Shown here piece after piece: positions 37,961 through 46,404 of a stretch of DNA of 64,000 bases (positions are counted from its first letter, which is position 1; each line of letters begins with the position of its first letter). Source of the stretch: an uncultured Cellvibrionales bacterium (GTDB lineage: Bacteria; Pseudomonadota; Gammaproteobacteria; Pseudomonadales; GM7GCV1); assembly GCA_913063225.1 (NCBI GenBank), contig CAJXYP010000004.1, positions 60,614 to 124,613 on the forward strand, given 5' to 3'. Under the pieces are notes generated by a model that worked only from the letters and a program-made list of their open reading frames with translations, did no database searches and was not told the origin of the DNA. The position numbers and the translations under genes are program-made.

Positions 37961-38117
37961 GTTTAAGTCGATCTAAGAAGGCTCGTCACAGCATTTATGG
38001 CTTGGCAACGGTAAAAGGGTGCATCGAGGCCTATTCTTTTCCTTAAAAAGTGTTAAAGCCTTTGTGCTCTGCAAGCCCCGAGGATAGGCTGCCTGCACTA
38101 ATTTTCTTGGGGTTGTT

Positions 38118-39809
38118 ATGCAAAAGGTTATTTGGCTTTCTCTTAGCTGTTTTCTCTTGGTATTGGGCTGTAGCTCCGATGATCAGGCACAAGTAGTTTC
38201 TATGCAGCAAGCTACCGTTCAAGCGATGTCTGAACCAATGCAGCGCCCTAACTTCTTGCTAATTACCACAGATGATATGGGTTATACGGATCTTGGCGCT
38301 TTCGGCGGCCATGATATTCCGACCCCAAATCTGGACAGCTTAGCGATGAGCGGGGTTCGCCTCGCCAATTTCCACGCTTCGGTTAGCTGTGCACCTACTC
38401 GCACCATGCTGATGAGCGGCACCGGCAATCACGAAGGTGGTATGGGTACACAACGTACAATTCCTGAATTCGTCGGTGAGCCAGGCTATGAAGGCCACAT
38501 TGCTGATCGTGTTCTTACTATGCCCGAACGGTTCTCTGCCGAGGGTTATCACACCTATATGGCCGGTAAATGGCACTTGGGTACCGAGGTGGGTGTAAAC
38601 CTACCGAATGATAGAGGTTTTGAGCGAAGCTTTGCCTTGCTTCCCGGTGGTTTCGATCATTATCAGGTGCCCCTCGGCTCCGAACTTCCCAACGTTGGCG
38701 CAAACCTCCCTGTGCCTTATACGGAAGACGGACGCATTCCTGATGATATTCCAGAGGATTTCTATTCAACGACTGCCTACGTCGACAAAATGCTGGGTTA
38801 TTTGCAATCAAACGAAAAGGATGGTCAGCCATTTTTTGCTTGGTTTGCTCCAACGGCACCGCATTGGCCCTTGCAAGTACTCCCTGATTGGAAAGACCGA
38901 TTTGTTGGTGACTTTGAGGCGGGATACGACGCCCTTTGTGTAGAGCGGCAGCAGAATGCTCTAGAGGCGGGTGTCTTACCCGATGGTGCAGACTTTTCCA
39001 TGTGTCCAGAGATAGCCGCCCCATGGGACGAGCTAACCGAAGACGATAAAGCGCTGCATCGCAGAACTATGGAGCTTTATGCCGCTATGGTTGCCCATAT
39101 GGACAGCGAGTTTGGTCGGATATTGGGCTATCTGGAAGAGTCCGGTCAATTGGACAATACCTATATTATCTACAGCAACGATAACGGACCTTCTGGCGGT
39201 CAGCCATTTAGCAACCGCTCGCACTTGGATCGCGTCAATAACGAGTTGGAAAACCTTGGTAATCGAGATAGCTGGGTTGCTATTGGGCAAGGTTGGACAG
39301 ATGCGCAGTCAGCACCCTACCGGGGCAATAAGGGTTCTCAGTTTGAAGGCGGTATTCGCGTACCGGCTTTTATTAAGGCACCGAGCTCTGCTGGTGCTGG
39401 GCAGGTTAGTCAGTCTTTGCTAACCATTATGGATGTACTTCCAACCATAATGGATTTGGCGGGTATTGAAGAAGTCACAGCTAACCAAGCAGGCGATTCA
39501 GTGCTTCCTATTCGGGGTAAATCTTTTGCCGGGCTTCTGCAAGATTCACAACAAATAATCCATGCTGCAGACGAATATATTGCTCTAGATATGGGTGGCG
39601 TAAGTGTCCTAATGGAAGATGGCTGGAAAATTGTGCGGCCCGCGCGCTCTAACGATTGGTTGCTCTTCAATACCAGCACTGATCCAAGCGAACAAAATGA
39701 TCTATCCGCCCAGAACCCAGAAAAACTAGCCGATTTGTTAGCTAAATATGAGGCTCACGCAGAGTCAGCTGGTATTTTACGCACTGTCCCCGGCAATGGT
39801 GATATCTAA
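38118..39809 (+). CDS. Sulfatase-family lipoprotein 4, canonical motif CAPTR
   Basis: A 563-residue lipoprotein paralogue (lipobox VLG-C18, then SSDDQAQ). It alone keeps the canonical formylglycine motif C91-A-P-T-R. Other landmarks are TTDDMGYTD, AGKWHLGTE, YSNDNGPSGG and RGNKGSQFEGGIRVPAF. It is therefore the best candidate for a matured active sulfatase of the four. No maturation enzyme (FGE or anSME) is encoded in the window. A 157-bp gap separates it from sulfatase 3; GGGG lies 5 bp before the ATG. Confidence 0.92.
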   Translation: MQKVIWLSLSCFLLVLGCSSDDQAQVVSMQQATVQAMSEPMQRPNFLLITTDDMGYTDLGAFGGHDIPTPNLDSLAMSGVRLANFHASVSCAPTRTMLMSGTGNHEGGMGTQRTIPEFVGEPGYEGHIADRVLTMPERFSAEGYHTYMAGKWHLGTEVGVNLPNDRGFERSFALLPGGFDHYQVPLGSELPNVGANLPVPYTEDGRIPDDIPEDFYSTTAYVDKMLGYLQSNEKDGQPFFAWFAPTAPHWPLQVLPDWKDRFVGDFEAGYDALCVERQQNALEAGVLPDGADFSMCPEIAAPWDELTEDDKALHRRTMELYAAMVAHMDSEFGRILGYLEESGQLDNTYIIYSNDNGPSGGQPFSNRSHLDRVNNELENLGNRDSWVAIGQGWTDAQSAPYRGNKGSQFEGGIRVPAFIKAPSSAGAGQVSQSLLTIMDVLPTIMDLAGIEEVTANQAGDSVLPIRGKSFAGLLQDSQQIIHAADEYIALDMGGVSVLMEDGWKIVRPARSNDWLLFNTSTDPSEQNDLSAQNPEKLADLLAKYEAHAESAGILRTVPGNGDI

Positions 39810-39817
39810 CTGACAGA

Positions 39818-39843
39818 GGAGTCCACGCAAATCGCTGGACTCC
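39818..39843 (+). other. Hairpin between sulfatase 4 and serine hydrolase
   Basis: An 8-bp perfect stem GGAGTCCA / TGGACTCC with a 10-base loop starts 8 bp after the stop. No T run follows, so it is not a standard terminator; it may stabilise the upstream mRNA or lower readthrough. Confidence 0.5.
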
Positions 39844-39852
39844 GTCTAAGCA

Positions 39853-41049
39853 TTGCCTTATAAAGCTCCGGTGCCGTACTCAGCCCAATATAAAATAGTT
39901 TTCATTGCCTTGGTTATGACCCTTTGTTTAAGAGTCACAGCTCAGGATGTGGCGCATCCGGATACTTCCTATTTGCCGTTATTCGACGAGCAAGTTCATC
40001 GCGTAGTGGCTGATGACGAAGAGATTGTTGGTCTGGCGCTAGCCGTCATTGACGGTGGTCAGCTGGTTTACCAAAAGACCTTTGGCGAAACCGCTATACG
40101 TTCTGGCGATATGATCACAGAAAACACCGTATTTCGCGTTGCCTCAGTATCCAAAACCTTTACCGGAACCCTGTTAGCTGATTTGGCTCAGGCAGGTGCG
40201 CTTGATCTAAATACGCCCATATCGGAAGACTTGTTTGCAAGCAGTGGTGGCCGACAGCCCAGTCTGCTAGAGGTAGCCAGCCATCAGACCGGCTTGCCGC
40301 CGAACGCATACGACAATGACCTGGAAGCTAGAGTTGACCTGAATCGCATAATGCGACGCCTAGCCAGTGTTGATCTGATTTGTCCGGTTGGCGAATGTCA
40401 TACCTATCAAAATCTAACCTTCGCCGCCTTAGGGCAGGTTATGGAAGAGGCAACGGAACAGCCCTTCGCTGAAATTATGCAACAACACTTGTTTGATCCA
40501 CTGGAGATGCGCACCGCCTCTATTGGTGTAGAGGCGTTAAAGCAGTCGGAAAGCTGGGCCTTGCCCCATCGGCTTGATGAAATTAGAAACCGCAGATATG
40601 TAGCCGGTGATCCTGAAAGTCCCTATGACAGAGTTGCTCCCGCTGCTGCGGTAAATGCTTCATTGCAGGATATGGTCGCTTGGGCTTTTGCTAATCTGGG
40701 ATTAAACCCCGCCCTAAGTACTCAGACATTAATAACCGCCCACGCTTGGCTGACGGATACGCCCACCCAAGATCGTGCTCTTTGGCGCATGCGCAACCGG
40801 CTCGAAGATACCGGTTACGGATTGGGCTGGCGCCATTACGTTTGGGAAGATAGATCGCTGGTTACCCATTCTGGATATGTTGCCGGTTACGGCGCGCAGA
40901 TACTCTTAGATCCTGAGCGAGACTTTGCCTATGTGGCACTTTGGAACTCCGATGCGAGTTCGCCTTGGTACCTTTGGCCGACATTATTAGAGCTTCAGGG
41001 GCGTGGTGAACCCGGTAATTGGATGGATGACTACGGATTTCCAGAATAA
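39853..41049 (+). CDS. Serine hydrolase of the beta-lactamase / penicillin-binding family
   Basis: A periplasmic serine hydrolase with the three catalytic motifs of the class C beta-lactamase fold: S98-V-S-K101, Y185-Q-N187 and H339-S-G341. A hydrophobic N-terminal segment (KIVFIALVMTLCLRVTA) serves as signal peptide. The start is uncertain: TTG at 39853 gives 398 residues, and GTG at 39867 is in frame too. Enzymes of this fold act on beta-lactams, peptides or esters; beside four sulfatases a glycan- or ester-related role is as likely as resistance. It lies 43 bp after sulfatase 4. Confidence 0.85.
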   Translation: MPYKAPVPYSAQYKIVFIALVMTLCLRVTAQDVAHPDTSYLPLFDEQVHRVVADDEEIVGLALAVIDGGQLVYQKTFGETAIRSGDMITENTVFRVASVSKTFTGTLLADLAQAGALDLNTPISEDLFASSGGRQPSLLEVASHQTGLPPNAYDNDLEARVDLNRIMRRLASVDLICPVGECHTYQNLTFAALGQVMEEATEQPFAEIMQQHLFDPLEMRTASIGVEALKQSESWALPHRLDEIRNRRYVAGDPESPYDRVAPAAAVNASLQDMVAWAFANLGLNPALSTQTLITAHAWLTDTPTQDRALWRMRNRLEDTGYGLGWRHYVWEDRSLVTHSGYVAGYGAQILLDPERDFAYVALWNSDASSPWYLWPTLLELQGRGEPGNWMDDYGFPE

Positions 41050-41061
41050 GAGTAAAACGGC

Positions 41062-41092
41062 TTGTCACAAAGGGGGCTTGGCCTGCTAAAAT
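41062..41092 (+). promoter_or_regulatory. Probable tRNA-Leu promoter
   Basis: TTGTCA (-35, 41062) and TAAAAT (-10, 41087) are separated by 19 bp. The -10 has a TGC extension, and CCGCGCC follows as a stringent-type discriminator. It lies 12 bp after the hydrolase stop and 45 bp before the tRNA-Leu 5' fragment. Confidence 0.6.
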
Positions 41093-41124
41093 CCGCGCCT
41101 CAGAAAATCACCTCTCATCTAAAA

Positions 41125-41152
41125 CATCCTTGATTATGCTCGGGTGGTAACG
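41125..41152 (+). pseudogene. 5' fragment of a second tRNA-Leu copy with its leader
   Basis: CATCCTTGATTATG then GCTCGGGTGGTAA matches CATCCTTGAATATG then GCCCGGGTGGTGA at the intact gene, 136 bp downstream. It covers about 12 bases of leader and the first 13 bases of the tRNA. No matching anticodon or T arm follows. Confidence 0.7.
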
Positions 41153-41273
41153 AAGTGCAGGAAGCACGAGTGTCACGTTAGGCAGGAGCCGATAGCGACT
41201 GGTAGAACCAGTGCGAAGCGCTGGCAAGTTAGAGCAGAGCAACTCTGTTGATAGAAAATCCATCCTTGAATAT

Positions 41274-41360
41274 GCCCGGGTGGTGAAATTGGTAGACACA
41301 AGGGACTTAAAATCCCTCGGCTTCACGGCCGTGCCGGTTCGATTCCGGCCCCGGGCACCA
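41274..41360 (+). tRNA. tRNA-Leu (anticodon TAA)
   Basis: An 87-base class II tRNA. Acceptor GCCCGGG pairs with CCCGGGC, the anticodon loop CTTAAAA holds TAA, a long variable arm (CGGCTTCACGGCCG) is present, the T arm contains GGTTCGATTCC, and CCA is encoded. Confidence 0.96.
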
Positions 41361-41388
41361 TATTGATAAAACCATGGGTCATCTCTAT

Positions 41389-42417
41389 ATGAAGCATTTA
41401 ATTCTTTACACCTTGGCCTTATGTCCTGTTTTCTTTGCGACTTCTGTTTGGGCGCATCATTCAGTCAACTATCATTTCGATCCAGATACGTCATGGGAAA
41501 TTGAGGGAGTGGTTAAGGAGTTTCACTTCCAAAACCCGCATTCTGGTCTGGTTGTAGAAGTAGCTAATGCAGAAGGTGAGACTGTGATTTGGGAGGTTGA
41601 GACCGTCGGCCGTTCGACTTTACAAAAGCAGGGTTGGACCAATAACCAGTTTGTGCCTGGCCAAAGGGTAAAAGTGTCTGGTTTTCTTGGCCGGAGAGAG
41701 GAGCACTCTCTCTATTTACGAAGAGCAGAATATACCGATGGTTCCACAACTGGTTTCGTGTATGGGCAGTTGGCTCAGCCTCTGAGCCCTGAAGATATAG
41801 ATGAAGATACAGAAATTCAGACTACGCCGCTCGGTAATTGGGTGCGTGCAGTTGCGGCAACCGGCCCAGCAGAGATTGGTCGGGAGCGGCCAGATGATGT
41901 GCATCCACAGATGGCAAATTTAACCGAGGCGGGCTGGTTAGCTGCCGATAAGTACGACCCCACGACGGACGATCCATCTCTTGAGTGTCGGCTCCCCAGT
42001 ATTGTGCGAGTGTGGGGGCAGCCAGATTTTTCTCCTACTAATATTCGGCAAGAAGGCGATATAGTGACTATTCAGCATGAGATGTTTGATGTTGTTCGCA
42101 ATGCCTATATTGGGCAGTCAGGACCCCCTGAAAATATTGTACCCAACGTTCTGGGGCACTCTATCGGATGGTATGAAGGCGAAACGCTTTATGTTGAAAC
42201 TAAAGGTTTTGTTGAAGGAATTTTACTGCCTCATCCGGGAGTGCCGCATAGCGACCGATTAACAATACTGGAAAAATTTAGCGTTGATCAATTAACGGGA
42301 GCGCTTCGAATGGAGTGGACAGCTACAGACCCGCTTTATTTTTCTGAGCCGCTGACGGGTGATCGCCTTTTTGTGAGGTCTGATATTCCTGTCGATAAAT
42401 TCGACTGCCAGTATTAA
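41389..42417 (+). CDS. Two-module exported protein (AHHS OB-like module plus EGETLYVET domain)
   Basis: A 342-residue periplasmic protein. The ATG at 41389 (MKHLILYTLALC) is preferred to one 15 bp upstream because the signal peptide begins there. After ...SVWA the mature protein opens AHHSVNYHFD. Its OB-like module contains EGVVKEFHFQNPHSGLVVEV, IWEVETVGRS and PGQRVKVSGFLG. The C-terminal domain (from ~180) has CRLPSIVRVWGQP, MFDVVRNAYIG, LGHSIGWYEGETLYVETKGF and PHSDRLTILEKF. It is laid out like the 19901 gene; function unknown. Confidence 0.8.
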   Translation: MKHLILYTLALCPVFFATSVWAHHSVNYHFDPDTSWEIEGVVKEFHFQNPHSGLVVEVANAEGETVIWEVETVGRSTLQKQGWTNNQFVPGQRVKVSGFLGRREEHSLYLRRAEYTDGSTTGFVYGQLAQPLSPEDIDEDTEIQTTPLGNWVRAVAATGPAEIGRERPDDVHPQMANLTEAGWLAADKYDPTTDDPSLECRLPSIVRVWGQPDFSPTNIRQEGDIVTIQHEMFDVVRNAYIGQSGPPENIVPNVLGHSIGWYEGETLYVETKGFVEGILLPHPGVPHSDRLTILEKFSVDQLTGALRMEWTATDPLYFSEPLTGDRLFVRSDIPVDKFDCQY

Positions 42418-42659
42418 AATTTGAAGCAATTGATGACTGGTAGTCACCGGCACCAGACGTATTAATGGCTGTGGTTGGAGTTGAACCATAGCGAATCTGG
42501 CTTAGTGCTACCAGTGCTGCATATTACGCGTTTTTGTACGTTTTATGGCCTTTTCCCGAATAGAGATAGCTACCTTATCTATCAAGCGTCGTTTTTTAGC
42601 TCTGCAGACTGTCTAATTTTCTTGAACATAATTATTCAAATTTCTAATGGGTAGACAGT

Positions 42660-43472
42660 CTAATGCGTCATTGAATAAATAACGTAGTTCACACCAAACC
42701 TATATGCCAAGGACGTCATGGGTTCTGGGTAGAAGGGGTCATCTGCGTGCTCCCAGGCATCGCCCATATCCATATTGAAATTGATGGCAACGGTTAGTCG
42801 GCCTGTATCATCAAAGATCGCGCGCCAGTGAGGTTCAGTGCCTGGCCGCTGTCCATTGCGCCCCGGAATTTGAGTATCCTGATCGAGATCAAATAAAACA
42901 TTCATCAAAGGGTGATCTTCGGCTAGCTCGACAATGGGTCGATCAGGAAAGACTCGTTGCATGGATTGCACGAATATTGACCACTCATAAGTGTCCCAGA
43001 AGTCGTCAACCATTAGGAATCCGCCTCGGTCGAGATATTCTCGTAGTTTGGAGGCTTCTTCGCTGTTCAAATACCATTGGCCAACTTCAACGGCGTAGAG
43101 CCAGGGGTAGTCGAAAACTCGGTCGTCAGCCAGATTAATCAGGCGTCCGCCGTTGCCGGAATAGTCGATTGCTTCTCCGTCCAAGCGGGTTAGCCTATTG
43201 ATGCCTTGCATAAGGTGATATTCGGCGTCTGGATAGTCAGTCGTCCAAGAGCCGCGTCCTCCGCGACGGCTGCTAGCAGCACCGGTATACATTAGTCGTG
43301 CAAAATGAAATTCTGCTGAGGGCAATCCCTGTGTTCGGTTGTCTATTGCCTGACTGTGCACAGGGTTAAGCCATAGGCATGTCGCCGCAATAATTAGGGC
43401 AGGCATTCCAGAGAGCATCTTGAAATGAATATCGAAACTAAAAGGCATGAGCATAGCTATAGGGAATTTCAT
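42660..43472 (-). CDS. Exported DUF4159 protein
   Basis: A 270-residue protein with an N-terminal hydrophobic export segment (MPALIIAATCLWLNPVHSQ). The rest is a DUF4159 domain: FHFARLMYTGAASSRRGGRGSW, YPDAEYHLMQGINRLTR, YPWLYAVEVGQWYL, LREYLDRGGFLMVDDFWD and HPLMNVLFDLDQ. The domain resembles glutamine-amidotransferase-like folds, but its reaction is unknown. An ATG at 43418 is an alternative start. The 242 bp beyond its 3' end hold no gene. Confidence 0.85.
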   Translation of the reverse strand: MKFPIAMLMPFSFDIHFKMLSGMPALIIAATCLWLNPVHSQAIDNRTQGLPSAEFHFARLMYTGAASSRRGGRGSWTTDYPDAEYHLMQGINRLTRLDGEAIDYSGNGGRLINLADDRVFDYPWLYAVEVGQWYLNSEEASKLREYLDRGGFLMVDDFWDTYEWSIFVQSMQRVFPDRPIVELAEDHPLMNVLFDLDQDTQIPGRNGQRPGTEPHWRAIFDDTGRLTVAINFNMDMGDAWEHADDPFYPEPMTSLAYRFGVNYVIYSMTH

Positions 43473-43656
43473 TGGGTCTATCTGGCTATCGACGAGTTCA
43501 CTTTAAAGGATGGTTTCTATCGACACAAACAGATGAAAATTTACTAATCTAAACAGGCAGGATTAGGCCTGTGGATTTGGCTTGTCACATCAATATCCTT
43601 CGTCTATATTCATAGCGATGATTTGGTTAGCAGATCATTTTTCGGGGGAGTAACCT

Positions 43657-44127
43657 ATGGCATTTTCGATAAGTGTAAATGGCACGACCTATGAGGTCGG
43701 TGCTGAACCAGAAACACCACTATTGTGGGTATTGCGCGACAATATAGGGCTAACAGGTACCAAGTTTGGCTGTGGTATCGCCCAGTGTGGCGTCTGTACC
43801 GTGCATGTTGATGGTCAGCCTGTTAGATCTTGCATTACTCCTGCATCCAGTGCCGTAGGCCGTCAAATAACAACAATCGAAGGGCTGTCAGAGAACAACG
43901 ACCATCCTGTTCAGCAGGCTTGGATCGAAAACTCGGTGCCTCAGTGTGGCTACTGCCAGTCTGGTCAGATTATGTCTGCGGCGGCCCTGCTATCCCGCAC
44001 CCCCGAACCCACAGACAATGAAATTGATACCGCTATGGCTGGCAATCTTTGCCGTTGCGGAACCTACCCGCGAATACGGAAGGCGGTCCATCGCGCTGTA
44101 GAAATTTATCAAGGTTCAAAGGCTTGA
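43657..44127 (+). CDS. Molybdenum hydroxylase small subunit, two [2Fe-2S] clusters
   Basis: A 156-residue electron-transfer subunit of the xanthine oxidase / isoquinoline 1-oxidoreductase family. The plant-type ferredoxin cluster is bound by Cys39, 44, 47 and 59 ([14 protein letters not shown]). The second, helical cluster uses Cys97, 100, 132 and 134 ([19 protein letters not shown]). It lies 2 bp before its catalytic partner. It has no signal peptide of its own and probably rides with the Tat-exported large subunit. G5-AG lies 8 bp before the ATG. Confidence 0.95.
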   Translation: MAFSISVNGTTYEVGAEPETPLLWVLRDNIGLTGTKFGCGIAQCGVCTVHVDGQPVRSCITPASSAVGRQITTIEGLSENNDHPVQQAWIENSVPQCGYCQSGQIMSAAALLSRTPEPTDNEIDTAMAGNLCRCGTYPRIRKAVHRAVEIYQGSKA

Positions 44128-44129
44128 TC

Positions 44130-46334
44130 ATGGATACTCAAACAAATACTAAGATGAAGTTATCGCGTCGGACTTTTATTCGAACAATGGCAGGAGCGGG
44201 CGGAGGGCTTGTGCTCGGTTTCTACCTTCCGGGAGCCAACGCTGCTGTAGTGGCCCCCAAACCCTGGACTACCCCAACTGATGGCACTGAAATTAATGCC
44301 TGGCTGACTATTGATTTGGATGGAACCGTAACTATTCGAGTTCCCCATACCGAGCAAGGGCAGGGTGCGCTCACCTCAGTGTCTATGATGATTGCCGAGG
44401 AATTGGACGTAGCCTGGGACAATGTTCAGGCGGTATTTGCCGATATGAACCGTCATGTAAATTACGGTCAAGAATACGTGGTTACTACCACGCATGGTTC
44501 ACAGCTGGTCCGTCAACAACACCCCCACATTATGCAGGCAGGGGCTTCCGCTCGTGAGCGATTGAAGGTCGCAGCGGCTCAAGCCTGGGGAGTTAGTGCT
44601 TCTCAGGTAGCCGCAAAACAGGGCGTACTTAGCTCAGGTCGAAACAGCGCCAACTACGCCGAGTTCGCAACCGCTGCAGCGGAAATATCTCTCTCGCAAG
44701 AACCAACGATTAAGACGCCGGATCAGTGGTGGTTACTGGGCCAGCCAACTCCGCGCGTAGAGGTTCCGGTAAAGGTTAATGGCAGCGCACATTACTGCAT
44801 TGATACTCAGCTGGATGGTATGGTTTATGCGGCTGTTAAGTGCTGCCCTGTACCTTGGGGTCAACTCAAAAGTTACGACTTTGATACCATTAAAGATCGC
44901 ACCGGAGTAATTTGCGCGGTCGAGTTCAAAGCGCTTGAGGGCAAAACCTTTACCTCCGATATGCAAAATGGCGTCGCGATAGTGGCCGACAGTTGGTATC
45001 GGGCTAAAACCGCTCTGGATCTAATGCCTATTGAGTGGGATGTTGGTCCAAACGGCAATGCCAGCAATGCCAGCCAGGCGGCAGAAGCACAAAGGCTTTT
45101 TGAAGTGACTGGCGATGTCAGCAATGAGGTGGGTACAGATGCGATCGGTAAAATTGATCGTTCCGAAAACTCACTTTTGGCCGAGTACCACAGGCCCTAT
45201 GAGACACATGCCCGCATGGAGCCTATTAACGCTACGGTAAGTGTTACTGATGATCGAATCGATGTTTGGTCTCCAACTCAGGATCAGGCAGCGCCAATCA
45301 GAATAATTGCAGATCATCTGGGTCGCGACCCCAAAGAAATTTTCGTAAATACTGCCTTTCTTGGCGGTGCATTTGGTGGCAACGGCGGTGGCGCTACAGC
45401 GGTCACCAAACAGGCGGCTGAGATATCAAATCAGCTTAGACGGCCGGTAAAGGTGATCTGGAGCCGGGAAGAAGATGTCGCCCACGACAAGCAAAGGCCA
45501 CCCGTTTATACACGGCTTCAGGCGTCACTTGGCGAATCTGGCTTACCCGAGGCATTTTTCTCACGAGCGGTGTGGTTTAGCCACGAGGGTGTAGTTAACC
45601 ACGGCCCTGCCACAGCGGATCTATCTATTGGAAATATGCCCTATCAGGTGCCTAATCGACGGCATGAGCGGCACAACGTGGCAGCCCATATTCCGACGGC
45701 AACGCACAGAGCTCCCGGCGCCAATCAGAACGGCTTTATTATCGAGCAATTTGCCGATGAAATGGCTTTGGAAGGCGGCTGGGATCCATTGGAATGGCGT
45801 TTGGAAATGACCAAGGGCCTAGAACCCTGGCAGCGCGTTCTTTTGAAGATTAAAGAAGTCAGTGGATTCACCACCGACTTACCCAAGGGCCAAGGTATGG
45901 GCATAGCTGTTGTTGAGGATCATGGCTCGATTTGCGGAACCTGCGCAACGGTTTCAGTAAACCAGCGTGGACAGCTAACCCTAGAGAAGCTGGTTCAGGT
46001 TATTAATAGCGGTTATATGATCAACCCCCTGAATGGCGCCGAGCAGATTGAAGGCGCAGCGTGCTGGGAGTTATCGCATGCGCTTTATGGCGGGCTTGAT
46101 CTCGATAACGGTCATTTCACCAATACCAACTTCCATACTTACAATCTAATGCGAATGCCCCAGGTTCCCGAGATAGAGGTTCACTTTGCGCTTTCCCAAG
46201 ACGGATGGTGGGGCGGTATGGGTGAACCCGGCGGCCCGCCATCGCCTCCTGCTGTGGCGAACGCGATCTATTTTGCTACGGGCAAGCGGGTACGTTCGAC
46301 ACCAGTGTCCAAGCATGATTTAAGTTGGTCCTGA
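44130..46334 (+). CDS. Molybdenum hydroxylase large (catalytic) subunit, IorB-type, Tat-exported
   Basis: A 734-residue molybdopterin-binding subunit predicted to hydroxylate an N-heterocycle or aldehyde. The ATG at 44130 is chosen because a twin-arginine signal follows (LSRRTFIRTMAGAGGG). Landmarks: VRVPHTEQGQG-like segment near residue 70, VNGSAHYCIDTQLDGM, FLGGAFGGNGGG, HRAPGANQNGFIIEQF and GEPGGPPSPPAVANA near the C-terminus with the active-site Glu region. It belongs to the IorB group and has the usual single-chain length of that group, slightly short. Substrate unknown. XdhC- and MocA-type genes follow. Confidence 0.93.
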   Translation: MDTQTNTKMKLSRRTFIRTMAGAGGGLVLGFYLPGANAAVVAPKPWTTPTDGTEINAWLTIDLDGTVTIRVPHTEQGQGALTSVSMMIAEELDVAWDNVQAVFADMNRHVNYGQEYVVTTTHGSQLVRQQHPHIMQAGASARERLKVAAAQAWGVSASQVAAKQGVLSSGRNSANYAEFATAAAEISLSQEPTIKTPDQWWLLGQPTPRVEVPVKVNGSAHYCIDTQLDGMVYAAVKCCPVPWGQLKSYDFDTIKDRTGVICAVEFKALEGKTFTSDMQNGVAIVADSWYRAKTALDLMPIEWDVGPNGNASNASQAAEAQRLFEVTGDVSNEVGTDAIGKIDRSENSLLAEYHRPYETHARMEPINATVSVTDDRIDVWSPTQDQAAPIRIIADHLGRDPKEIFVNTAFLGGAFGGNGGGATAVTKQAAEISNQLRRPVKVIWSREEDVAHDKQRPPVYTRLQASLGESGLPEAFFSRAVWFSHEGVVNHGPATADLSIGNMPYQVPNRRHERHNVAAHIPTATHRAPGANQNGFIIEQFADEMALEGGWDPLEWRLEMTKGLEPWQRVLLKIKEVSGFTTDLPKGQGMGIAVVEDHGSICGTCATVSVNQRGQLTLEKLVQVINSGYMINPLNGAEQIEGAACWELSHALYGGLDLDNGHFTNTNFHTYNLMRMPQVPEIEVHFALSQDGWWGGMGEPGGPPSPPAVANAIYFATGKRVRSTPVSKHDLSWS

Positions 46335-46404
46335 CTTGGTCTTGGTTAGACTCAGGTAAAACAGTAGCTCTAGGCTTTCCCAAAAGGGGATATTCAAACT
46401 AACG

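Noticed and set aside
32946..39809. Four sulfatases as an assembly repeat artefact
   Set aside because: The copies differ in length, signal peptide type, active-site motif and intergenic sequence, so they are genuine paralogues.
39853..41049. Serine hydrolase as an antibiotic resistance beta-lactamase
   Set aside because: The motifs are those of the broad family (esterases, peptidases included); the sulfatase context gives no support for resistance.
42606..42661. Inverted repeat AGACTGTCT ... AGACAGTCT
   Set aside because: Arms are 9 bp, 38 bp apart, and overlap the end of the DUF4159 gene; no T run and no nearby start, so neither terminator nor operator is supported.
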